64,000 bases of DNA from Melioribacteraceae bacterium (GTDB lineage Bacteria; Bacteroidota; Ignavibacteria; Ignavibacteriales; Melioribacteraceae): contig DAOSDY010000002.1 in NCBI GenBank assembly GCA_035362835.1, positions 186,001-250,000 on the forward strand. The letters run 5' to 3'. Below the pieces are notes generated by a model, which did no database searches, was not told where the DNA came from, and saw only the letters and a program-made list of their open reading frames with translations. Position numbers and translations under genes: made by a program. Every line of letters starts with the position of its first letter. Position 1 is the stretch's first letter. Positions 8,226-15,516 of this stretch are shown piece after piece.

Positions 8226-10400
8226 ATGGAAGTTGCAATAAGCATAAAACACAAACGGATGCTCGAAGATCTCCTGAATACATGCAGACAGAATCTTCCA
8301 TCCGTAAATGAAAAGCTTATTCAGAAAGCTTTCCAGCTCAGCTATGAATCGCATAAAAATGATTTCCGCGCTTCAGGCGAACCTTATTTCAATCATCCTT
8401 ACGAAGTTGCGATGATTGTTGCCCGTGAAATGCCGCTTGATGATATCTCCGTAATGAGTGCCCTGCTTCACGATGTTGTTGAGGACAGCGATATAAGTCT
8501 CGATTTCCTTACTAAAGAATTTGATAAGGAAGTATCCGAAATTGTTGACGGCGTTACAAAAATCGGAGGTGTTTTTAAGGGTCAGGAGATCACCCAGGCG
8601 GAAAACTACCGTAAACTTCTTCTCTCAATGGTTAAGGATGTAAGGGTCATTCTTGTAAAATTTGCAGACCGACTCCATAATATGAGAACTCTTGAATTCG
8701 TACATCCTCAGAAACAGAGACGCATAGCAAAAGAAACTCTCGAGATTTATGCCCCATTCGCAAACCGGTTCGGACTTGGTGCTGTAAAATGGGAACTGGA
8801 GGATCTCGCATTTAAATACCTTAATAAAGAAGCATACGACGATATTGCCAAACGGATCAAGGATACTAGAAAAGAACGTGAATCTTTCATCAATAAATTT
8901 ACTAAACCGATTGTAGAAAAATTAAAAGAACACAAATTGAATTTTGAATTGGGCGGCCGGCCTAAACACCTCTACAGTGTTTACCGTAAGATGATAATGC
9001 AAAACCGTCCTTTCGAGGATATTTATGACCTCCTGGCGGTTAGAATAATTCTCGAAAGTAATGACCCTAACGAATGCTACTATGTGCTTGGTATAATCAA
9101 CCAGCTTTACAAACCGATACCGGACCGGTTTAAAGATTTTATTTCTATTCCCAAAAAGAATAACTATCAGTCGATTCACACTACTGTGATCGGTCCGGAA
9201 GGAAAACTGATCGAAGTGCAGATAAGAACACGCAAAATGCATGAGATTGCAGAAAGAGGAGTTGCTGCGCACTGGAAATACAAGGAGAATCTTGCATCGG
9301 CGGATAAAGACCTTGAAGAGTGGGTCAGTTGGGTCCGGGATATTTTCGAAAATGCTACTAAAGACGAAGCCACAAAGGAGATACTTGCCAGTTTCAAACT
9401 GAACCTTTACCAGGATGAGATTTATGTATTCACTCCAAAGGGTGATCTGCGAAGATTACCGCTTAACTCAACACCGGTCGATTACGCATATGAAATTCAC
9501 AGTAACGTTGGTGATCATTGTATAGGGGCAAAGGTTAACGGTAGAATAGTTCCTCTCGATACAAAAATCCATAGCGGCGATCAGATCGAAATAATTACAT
9601 CTAAAAATCAGCGGCCTAATAAGAGCTGGCTTCAATTCGTTCAGACTCATAAAGCTAAAAGCAATATCAGAAAACATCTCAACAAAGAGGAAGAGAAGTT
9701 GTATGAGTCGGGTAAGGAAACCTGGGAACGTAAAATCAAGAAATTGAAACTCTCGTTCTCATCCGACGATTTATCAAAGCTTGCCCGCAAACTGAAATTC
9801 GATAATACGCGTCAGTTCTATAAAGCGGTTGCCCTCGATAAAATGAATCTGGATGAAATCCTTAATCCAACAATTGAAACGGAGGAAAAACCCGATAAGG
9901 ACCTTCAGTTCGACAAGTTTATTGATATCGCCAGACACACTGCCGGCGGTGTTGTTGTTGAAGGGGATCAGAAGGGCCTTGCTATAAGTTATGCAAAATG
10001 TTGTAATCCGATTCCGGGTGATCCGGTTATCGGGTATGTTACAATCGGTGAGGGAATCAAGATTCATAGGAAGGATTGCAGTAATTTGATAACGATGCTT
10101 AAAAAAGGGGAGAGCCGTATCGTTCCCGTAACCTGGCCAAAAACTAACGGAGCATTCTTTGTGGCCGGAATTATTATTAAGGGTGAGGATATGCCAGGTA
10201 TCCTTAAGGATATTTCCAACAGCATTACTACTATGCAGAATACAAATATCAAATCTGTTAATATTACGGCAGGCGATTCGATGTTCAGAGGTACCGTAAC
10301 GGTTTATGTTAAGGATCTGGATCATCTTAATAAAATTATGGACCGACTCAAAAAGGTAAAAGGAATCTATTCTGTGGAACGTTTCGATGCCGATCATTAA
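8226..10400 (+). CDS. rel: Bifunctional (p)ppGpp synthetase/hydrolase (Rel/SpoT family)
   Basis: A 724-residue long RSH protein. The N-terminal HD hydrolase domain is intact (HDVVED at residues 82-87, with an upstream HPYEVA histidine). The synthetase domain shows DIYDLLAVRII, YQSIHT and EVQIRT. The loop before YQSIHT reads R301-F-K-D304, the RxKD motif of bifunctional enzymes, not the ExDD of synthetase-only RelA. A TGS domain (VFTPKGDLRRLP...DYAYEIHS), a conserved-cysteine zinc-finger-like region (KCCNPIPGD) and a C-terminal ACT domain follow. It should both make and degrade the alarmone in response to starvation. The long antisense frame over its 3' third is a shadow. Confidence 0.96.
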   Translation: MEVAISIKHKRMLEDLLNTCRQNLPSVNEKLIQKAFQLSYESHKNDFRASGEPYFNHPYEVAMIVAREMPLDDISVMSALLHDVVEDSDISLDFLTKEFDKEVSEIVDGVTKIGGVFKGQEITQAENYRKLLLSMVKDVRVILVKFADRLHNMRTLEFVHPQKQRRIAKETLEIYAPFANRFGLGAVKWELEDLAFKYLNKEAYDDIAKRIKDTRKERESFINKFTKPIVEKLKEHKLNFELGGRPKHLYSVYRKMIMQNRPFEDIYDLLAVRIILESNDPNECYYVLGIINQLYKPIPDRFKDFISIPKKNNYQSIHTTVIGPEGKLIEVQIRTRKMHEIAERGVAAHWKYKENLASADKDLEEWVSWVRDIFENATKDEATKEILASFKLNLYQDEIYVFTPKGDLRRLPLNSTPVDYAYEIHSNVGDHCIGAKVNGRIVPLDTKIHSGDQIEIITSKNQRPNKSWLQFVQTHKAKSNIRKHLNKEEEKLYESGKETWERKIKKLKLSFSSDDLSKLARKLKFDNTRQFYKAVALDKMNLDEILNPTIETEEKPDKDLQFDKFIDIARHTAGGVVVEGDQKGLAISYAKCCNPIPGDPVIGYVTIGEGIKIHRKDCSNLITMLKKGESRIVPVTWPKTNGAFFVAGIIIKGEDMPGILKDISNSITTMQNTNIKSVNITAGDSMFRGTVTVYVKDLDHLNKIMDRLKKVKGIYSVERFDADH

Positions 10401-10412
10401 TGCTGGTTTATT

Positions 10413-10841
10413 TTGAAAGAAGAAAGAATTTTAGCAGTCGATTTCGGTGAGAAGAGAATTGGATTAGCTGTTACAGATCCGATGAATATTTTTGCGTATC
10501 CGCTTGTCACACTTAATAATGATCCGGGCTTTTTTGATCGATTGAAGAAAATAATTGACGATTATAAAGTCGTTAAAATTCTGCTTGGAAATCCTGTAAA
10601 GGAAAGCGGAGGGGAATCGAGAATTTCAAGGCTAATCATGAAATTCAAGGATGAAATTGAAACAAGATTCAGTCTTCCGGTTGAACTTATTGATGAGCGG
10701 TATTCTTCCGAAATTGCCAGGCAGAGGATTATTGAAACGGTTACATCGAAGAAGAAAAGAAGGGATAAATCATTACTAGATAAAAATTCCGCAGCCGTAA
10801 TTCTGGAGGATTACCTTAAGTGGAATGATAAAAGGATTTAG
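10413..10841 (+). CDS. ruvX: Putative Holliday junction resolvase / pre-16S rRNA nuclease RuvX (YqgF)
   Basis: A 142-residue RNase-H-fold nuclease. The N-terminal AVDFGEKRIGLAVTDP strand contains the metal-binding D10. A central GNPVKESGGES loop, the LIDERYSS strand with a conserved acidic pair, and a C-terminal LLDKNSAAVILEDYL helix with a conserved aspartate complete the family signature. In E. coli YqgF processes pre-16S rRNA ends. Translation apparently begins at TTG 10413, since no in-frame ATG precedes the first conserved strand; no clear ribosome-binding site is seen. It starts 13 bases after rel. Confidence 0.93.
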   Translation: MKEERILAVDFGEKRIGLAVTDPMNIFAYPLVTLNNDPGFFDRLKKIIDDYKVVKILLGNPVKESGGESRISRLIMKFKDEIETRFSLPVELIDERYSSEIARQRIIETVTSKKKRRDKSLLDKNSAAVILEDYLKWNDKRI

Positions 10842-10851
10842 AATTATGAAA

Positions 10852-10880
10852 TTGACATTTTTACCTTTATAAACTATTTT
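10852..10880 (+). promoter_or_regulatory. Sigma-70-like promoter for the microcompartment shell genes
   Basis: A TTGACA hexamer at 10852-10857 is followed by exactly 17 bases and a TATTTT -10 element at 10875-10880. The same bases also fit the Bacteroidota rule of TTG about 20 bases upstream of a TA..TTTG-like box (TATTTTG). Predicted transcription would start near 10887 and give a leader of about 28 bases with GGGAG at 10903-10907, 7 bases before the ATG. This separates the shell genes from ruvX. Confidence 0.55.
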
Positions 10881-10914
10881 GACATCGAAAATTATAAAAA
10901 ATGGGAGCACATCT

Positions 10915-11196
10915 ATGACACTTGACGCACTCGGAATGATTGAAACCAAAGGATTGGTCGGTGCAATCGAAGCCGCTGATGCAATGGTAAAAGCAGCAAA
11001 AGTAGAATTAATTGGAAAAGAAACAATTGGTGGCGGATATGTTACCGTTATGGTTAGAGGTGATGTAGGCGCTGTTAAAGCTGCTACCGATGCTGGCGCT
11101 GCTGCTGCCCAGCGTGTTGGAGAACTGGTTTCAGTCCACGTAATCCCACGTCCTCATTCTGATGTTGAGATGATTCTTCCAAAACGTGCTAAATAG
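10915..11196 (+). CDS. Bacterial microcompartment hexameric shell protein (BMC-H, PduA/EutM type)
   Basis: The 93-residue product is one BMC domain of standard size: LGMIETKG, a long AIEAADAMVKAA helix, a VTVMVRGDVGAV strand and the AGAAAAQRVGELVSVHVIPRPH ending. Such proteins form flat hexamers that tile the shell of bacterial organelles. The pore loop reads I38-G39-G40-G41-Y42, close to the glycine-lined pore of PduA-like metabolite channels. I chose ATG 10915 because it has GGGAG 7 bases upstream and gives the canonical N-terminus; an upstream in-frame TTG at 10879 overlaps the promoter. The partner shell gene follows 8 bases downstream. No BMC enzyme gene adjoins, which is unusual. Confidence 0.96.
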   Translation: MTLDALGMIETKGLVGAIEAADAMVKAAKVELIGKETIGGGYVTVMVRGDVGAVKAATDAGAAAAQRVGELVSVHVIPRPHSDVEMILPKRAK

Positions 11197-11204
11197 ATTA
11201 TACT

Positions 11205-11915
11205 ATGCAATTAGCATTAGGGCTTATTGAAACCAAAGGCTTGATTGGTGCAATCGAAGCCGCCGATGCAATGGTTAAAGCTGCTAACGTTAAACTGGTT
11301 AGCAAAGAAAAAATTACGGCGGCGTTGGTTACCGTTAAAATTATAGGCGAAGTTGCTGCGGTCAAATCCGCTGTCGATGCCGGAGCAGCCGCTGCCCAAC
11401 GGGTTAGCCAGCTTATTTCGGCTCACGTCATCCCGAGACCTGATGACCAGATCGAAGAGATTATCTACTCTCCCGAAATCCTGAAATCATCCCCTGCGGA
11501 AGAATCAAAATCATCAAAATCTACAACGAAAATCTCTGAACCTGTCGAAAAGAAAAAAACCGAATCAATTCCTGAACCGATTGTAAAAGAAGAACCTGCT
11601 GCTGAAGTTGAACCGCAAAAAGAAATTAAAAAAGTTCTTCCTTCAAACGAATTCTCCGGAGCTGAATCCCGCCTCGAAATGCTTAGAAAAGAGGCTATGA
11701 AGGAAATTAATCCTGATGAGCAGGAAACAGAAATCAAAGAGTCTGAAGAAGAATTATTTACGGGCGAAGTCCCTTCTCGGGAAGTACTAACATCCCTGAA
11801 TGTACATAAGCTGAGGCATCTTGCCCGAAGCTTTCCGAATTTCCCGATAAAAGGGAGAGAAATTTCCAGGGCTAATAGAGATGAATTGATTGAACATTTT
11901 GAAAAGATAAGGTAG
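11205..11915 (+). CDS. BMC shell protein with long C-terminal extension and SAP/Rho-N-like end domain
   Basis: Residues 1-85 form a BMC domain closely related to the preceding protein, so the two arose by duplication. The pore loop differs, with T38-A39-A40 in place of the glycines. Residues of about 90-190 are a low-complexity, lysine/glutamate/proline/serine-rich linker, probably disordered. The last 46 residues (191-236) are predicted compact: two helices (VHKLRHLARSF and RDELIEHFEKI) joined by an extended PIKGREISRAN segment, resembling SAP or Rho N-terminal helix-extension-helix folds that often bind nucleic acid. Extended BMC-H proteins (PduK/EutK-like) are known; EutK also ends in a nucleic-acid-binding-like domain. 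Function of this tail is inferred only. Confidence 0.9.
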   Translation: MQLALGLIETKGLIGAIEAADAMVKAANVKLVSKEKITAALVTVKIIGEVAAVKSAVDAGAAAAQRVSQLISAHVIPRPDDQIEEIIYSPEILKSSPAEESKSSKSTTKISEPVEKKKTESIPEPIVKEEPAAEVEPQKEIKKVLPSNEFSGAESRLEMLRKEAMKEINPDEQETEIKESEEELFTGEVPSREVLTSLNVHKLRHLARSFPNFPIKGREISRANRDELIEHFEKIR

Positions 11916-11943
11916 ACTTTTACACATAATCTTCAATTTGATA

Positions 11944-11969
11944 AACTCCACAACAGTGGAGTTTTTTTT
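11944..11969 (+). terminator. Rho-independent terminator after the shell genes
   Basis: An 8-base-pair stem (AACTCCAC at 11944-11951 with GTGGAGTT at 11956-11963), a 4-base loop and a run of eight T from 11962. It lies 28 bases after the second shell gene and 14 bases before the next start codon. Confidence 0.9.
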
Positions 11970-11982
11970 ATATTTTTAAGCC

Positions 11983-12894
11983 ATGAAGAAAAAATTATTA
12001 CCTTTTTCAATAATACTTATCTTCTCGATAATAATGTGGGGTTCCATTTCACTTTCGGGCGAGTTCGTCGCGACATTCAAAGTGCCGGTAACGCTGATCG
12101 ATCTGCCCAGGAATTATACTAAAGGTTCGATATCGGATAAAGAAATTTATCTCAGAATCAGGTCGAAAGGATGGGAACTCGCAAAGTTATCATTGGCAGG
12201 CGATGAAGAATTTCTTGTCTCGGCAAAACGACGGAGCGGTAAACATAAAGTTAATCTACGCGATGAAATGGAGAATAATGCCTGGCTCACTTCTAATTAC
12301 AGGGTTATCGAAATTGCTCCAAATAATATTGAATTTGAAGTCGATAGAATTATTACAAAAAAAGTAAAAGTAAGACAGAACACACTGGTCGAGTTTAAGG
12401 AAGGATTCGGTATCGCTTCTAAAATTAAAATAACACCGGAAGAGATTGAAATCTCGGGTTCTGCTAATCAACTTAAAGATGTCGACACAGTATTCACTGA
12501 ATATCTTGAATTGAAGGATCTGTCGGAACCGGTCAATTCTACTCTTAATCTTGTACCGGTTGAAGATGCAATTTTTTCGCACACATCGTGTACAATAGAA
12601 TTTGACGTTCAGAAAATTGTAGATAAATCCTTCGATGAAATTCCCGTTGAAATTCGAAACGTTCCTCAATCAAAGGAATTAATACTCTTCCCGGGCAAAA
12701 TCAGTGTTGTTCTGAAAGGAGGGATAAACAAACTTGGCAGATTGACACGCGACAGCATTCAGGCATATGTCGATTTCTGGACTGTTCTCAGGAATGAGGA
12801 GGAAGGTGTTGAACCGGAAATCAAAATACCCGAGAACACCACCCTGATAGATATTATTCCCAAAAAACTTGAATATATAATTAAGCAATACTAA
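11983..12894 (+). CDS. YbbR-like domain protein
   Basis: A 303-residue protein with one N-terminal membrane anchor (residues 4-24, LPFSIILIFSIIMWGSISLSG) and an extracytoplasmic part made of repeated YbbR-like beta modules (patterns such as FKVPVTLIDLP, KVKVRQNTLVEF, IEISGSANQLKDVDTV, IPVEIRNVP). In Firmicutes YbbR/CdaR regulates the diadenylate cyclase CdaA; no cyclase gene adjoins here, so that role is not shown. It follows the BMC terminator directly and ends 22 bases before tmk, suggesting an operon with tmk and the carboxy-terminal protease. Confidence 0.75.
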   Translation: MKKKLLPFSIILIFSIIMWGSISLSGEFVATFKVPVTLIDLPRNYTKGSISDKEIYLRIRSKGWELAKLSLAGDEEFLVSAKRRSGKHKVNLRDEMENNAWLTSNYRVIEIAPNNIEFEVDRIITKKVKVRQNTLVEFKEGFGIASKIKITPEEIEISGSANQLKDVDTVFTEYLELKDLSEPVNSTLNLVPVEDAIFSHTSCTIEFDVQKIVDKSFDEIPVEIRNVPQSKELILFPGKISVVLKGGINKLGRLTRDSIQAYVDFWTVLRNEEEGVEPEIKIPENTTLIDIIPKKLEYIIKQY

Positions 12895-12916
12895 AACTAC
12901 ATTTACGGTCCCGTTT

Positions 12917-13531
12917 ATGTTTATAACTTTTGAAGGTCTCGATTTCTCAGGTAAGTCAACTCAGGTTCAGATACTTGAAAAATACCTTTTAAGTAAAGGT
13001 GAAAAAGTAATTGTGATAAGAGAACCGGGGGGAACACCTATTTCAGAAAAGATAAGGAATATCCTGCTTGATAAGAATAATTCTGAAATGAGATTCGAGA
13101 CTGAAGCTCTCCTTTTTGCAGCAAGCAGGTCTCAACTGGTGAACGAGACGATTCTGCCGGCTCTTGAAAAAAATATTTTCGTAATATCGGACCGGTTCCA
13201 TGATTCCTCAATTGCATATCAGAGTTACGGTAGAGGACTCTCGCTTCAGTTTGTGAATGAACTGCAGAATTTTGTGATAAAAAATGCCATTCCGGCTGTC
13301 ACTTTTTTTATCGATATTCCGATAGACGAAGTGGTTAGAAGAATGTCCAGAGTTAAAAAAGTGGAACTGGACCGGATCGAATCTTCTAAAGTCGATTTTT
13401 ATGAAAGAGTAAGAAACGGTTATCTCGAGCTTGCTGCTAAAGAGAAAAGAATTAAAGTTCTGAACGGATTGCTGCCGATAGATGAACTTCATCTCGTAAT
13501 CCGGTCGGAAATTGAGCAAAATCGTAAGTGA
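12917..13531 (+). CDS. tmk: Thymidylate kinase
   Basis: Phosphorylates dTMP to dTDP. The 204-residue product has the P-loop GLDFSGKST (residues 7-15), with phenylalanine where most Tmk have glycine, the REPGGTPISEKIR motif, the DRFHDSSIAYQ motif (DRY/F-x-x-S-xxAYQ) and a TFFIDIPIDE strand. The LID region appears as RIESSKVDFYERVRNGYLELA. Size is typical. Its stop overlaps an upstream GTG of the next frame by 4 bases, though the next gene more likely starts at 13543. Confidence 0.97.
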   Translation: MFITFEGLDFSGKSTQVQILEKYLLSKGEKVIVIREPGGTPISEKIRNILLDKNNSEMRFETEALLFAASRSQLVNETILPALEKNIFVISDRFHDSSIAYQSYGRGLSLQFVNELQNFVIKNAIPAVTFFIDIPIDEVVRRMSRVKKVELDRIESSKVDFYERVRNGYLELAAKEKRIKVLNGLLPIDELHLVIRSEIEQNRK

Positions 13532-13542
13532 AAGAACATATT

Positions 13543-15192
13543 ATGCTAAACAGAAAAAATATACTGACAGCAATAGTAGGGATTCTTCTTTTTTCGGGAT
13601 TTGTCCAGAAGGATTCCGACATCTATTTTGAAATTAATAAAGGGATAGAAATTTTCGGACGGGTATACAAGGAAGTAACTCTTAATTATGTCGATCAGAT
13701 AAATCCTCAAGAATTTATGCTCGCAGGTATTAGCGGAATGCTCGAATCACTCGATCCGTATACAAATTTCATCGACGGAAGTAATCAAAAAGATATTGAT
13801 ATAATTACCAAAGGAAAGTATGGTGGAATTGGGGCTACTGTCGGAATCAGAAATGAAAGGATTACAATAGTGGATCTTATTGAGGGTTATTCGGCTCAAC
13901 GACAGGGAATTAGAATCGGGGATATTATTTCTAAAATCGACGATATTCCTGTCACGAAACAGAATTATGAAGAGTTGAGCGAACTACTCAAAGGCGATAC
14001 CGGTACGAGTGTTAAATTAATTATACAGAGGGAAGGAGAAGAGGAACCGATACTGTTTAATTTATTGAGAGAGGAGATTGAAATAAAAAATCTTTCCTAT
14101 TACGGATTTTACCCTGAATCGAGCGGGAATGTGTATCTGAAACTGAGCGGATTTTCAAGATCTGCCGGTGAAGAGGTTAAGAAAGCACTCGTTGAATTGA
14201 AAGAAAAAAGAGTGATTGAAAGTATAGTACTCGACCTGAGAGGTAATCCGGGAGGATTACTGGATGCAGCTGTGGATGTTAGCGAAAAATTTATTCCCAA
14301 AGGAGAAATGATAGTTTCCGTTAAAGGAAGGGACTCACTCGATGTAAAAAATTATATTTCTGCTGAAGAACCTGTTGCCGGAAAAATCCGGCTTGCAGTA
14401 CTTGTTGACGAAGGTTCTGCTTCAGCTTCCGAAATAGTAGCCGGGGCAATTCAGGATCACGACAGAGGTGTTATTGTAGGATCTACGTCATTCGGAAAGG
14501 GACTTGTTCAAACACTTATCCCTCTTTCTTATAATACTTCATTGAAGATAACTACGGCCAGATATTATACACCAAGTGGCAGGTCGATTCAGAAAGTCGA
14601 CTATTCCAGCCGGAATAAAGTAATAAGATCGGCCGGAACAATTGACAGTAAGGAATTCCTCACTGATACGAACCGGAAGGTTACGTCCGCAGGAGGGATT
14701 GTCCCCGACTCGGTTGTAGTTAACCGATCAAGTTCACATTTAATTCAGAGACTTCTTGCCGACGGATTGTTCTTCGGGTTTGCTACTCATTTTTACAATG
14801 AACATCCCGGAAACGATTTCAAGAATATATCACCGGATAATCTGCTTAATGAATTCCAGAAGTATATAAAAACCCAGAAATTTGAATTTACCTCTCCGGC
14901 TGAAAAATTAATTGATCAGTTGAAACTGGCTGCTGTTCAGGAGAATTTGAACGGTTCTTTCCTTGAGTTACTCGATAAATCGAAATCCCAGATAGATGAA
15001 AGCCACTCAAGGGAAATGGAAAAATATAAAGATGAAATTGTCAGCGCTATAAGAGAGGAATTGATGGCGCGAGTAGAAGGTAGAATCGGGAGAATAATTG
15101 AGTCGCTTAAAAATGATAATCAGCTCAAATCTGCGGTCGGTATACTGTATAATAATGGCCACTATTCAAAATTATTGAAGCAGGCTTTATAA
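13543..15192 (+). CDS. ctpA: Carboxy-terminal processing protease (S41 family)
   Basis: A periplasmic serine protease of 549 residues: an N-terminal signal/anchor (ILTAIVGILLFSGFV), an N-terminal helical part with ESLDPYTNF, a PDZ domain (YGGIGATVGIRNERITI...GYSAQRQGIRIGDII), and the S41 catalytic domain. Ser294 in the SASASE motif and Lys319 in FGKGLVQT are 25 residues apart, exactly the spacing of the Ser430/Lys455 dyad of E. coli Tsp. I prefer ATG 13543 to GTG 13528 (which overlaps tmk) because it leads straight into the signal peptide. The C-terminal 150 residues are helical and variable in the family. Confidence 0.92.
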   Translation: MLNRKNILTAIVGILLFSGFVQKDSDIYFEINKGIEIFGRVYKEVTLNYVDQINPQEFMLAGISGMLESLDPYTNFIDGSNQKDIDIITKGKYGGIGATVGIRNERITIVDLIEGYSAQRQGIRIGDIISKIDDIPVTKQNYEELSELLKGDTGTSVKLIIQREGEEEPILFNLLREEIEIKNLSYYGFYPESSGNVYLKLSGFSRSAGEEVKKALVELKEKRVIESIVLDLRGNPGGLLDAAVDVSEKFIPKGEMIVSVKGRDSLDVKNYISAEEPVAGKIRLAVLVDEGSASASEIVAGAIQDHDRGVIVGSTSFGKGLVQTLIPLSYNTSLKITTARYYTPSGRSIQKVDYSSRNKVIRSAGTIDSKEFLTDTNRKVTSAGGIVPDSVVVNRSSSHLIQRLLADGLFFGFATHFYNEHPGNDFKNISPDNLLNEFQKYIKTQKFEFTSPAEKLIDQLKLAAVQENLNGSFLELLDKSKSQIDESHSREMEKYKDEIVSAIREELMARVEGRIGRIIESLKNDNQLKSAVGILYNNGHYSKLLKQAL

Positions 15193-15222
15193 ATTACAAT
15201 TATAAATTCCGGATAAACAAAT

Positions 15223-15513
15223 TTGAAAACCCCTAAAATTTTTATTTATCGGAATCCTCATTATACCCGCTGCCCTAAATGCAGAAAAGCCGGCGTTCTG
15301 CATCATTCAAGAGCTAAAACAATGAAAGAGCAGATTATAAAAAAAATCACTTTCTATAAACTTTACCGTTGCAAGGAGTGCGGTTGGAGGGGATTCCTAT
15401 CAACAATTACATTTACATCCGAATCTGTTAAAGCTATTGCAATGTATGCTGTATTGATTTTTATTTCGGGGTATTTGATCCGTCTTCTTCTCACAAAATT
15501 TCTCATAAATTAA
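15223..15513 (+). CDS. Small zinc-ribbon membrane protein (unknown function)
   Basis: A 96-residue protein with two CxxC knuckles, C17/C20 and C50/C53, that should bind one zinc, followed by a hydrophobic helix (AIAMYAVLIFISGYLIRLLL) at the C-terminus. This suggests a tail-anchored zinc ribbon on the cytoplasmic side. Translation probably begins at TTG 15223; no ATG is available before the first knuckle. It lies 30 bases after the protease and converges with the exonuclease gene, with only 3 bases between the two stops. I do not recognise a named family. Confidence 0.65.
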   Translation: MKTPKIFIYRNPHYTRCPKCRKAGVLHHSRAKTMKEQIIKKITFYKLYRCKECGWRGFLSTITFTSESVKAIAMYAVLIFISGYLIRLLLTKFLIN

Positions 15514-15516
15514 TTC

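Noticed and set aside
9774..10397. A 207-residue open frame antisense to the rel gene.
   Set aside because: It lies fully inside a certain gene with conserved domains, lacks any recognisable motif and is explained by the codon bias of the sense strand.
10879..10914. Upstream TTG start for the first BMC gene, adding 12 residues.
   Set aside because: It overlaps the -10 element and lacks a ribosome-binding site; ATG 10915 has GGGAG and gives canonical length.
12256..12669. A 137-residue antisense frame within the YbbR-like gene.
   Set aside because: Composition is phenylalanine/asparagine-rich as expected for the reverse of a lysine/glutamate-rich gene.
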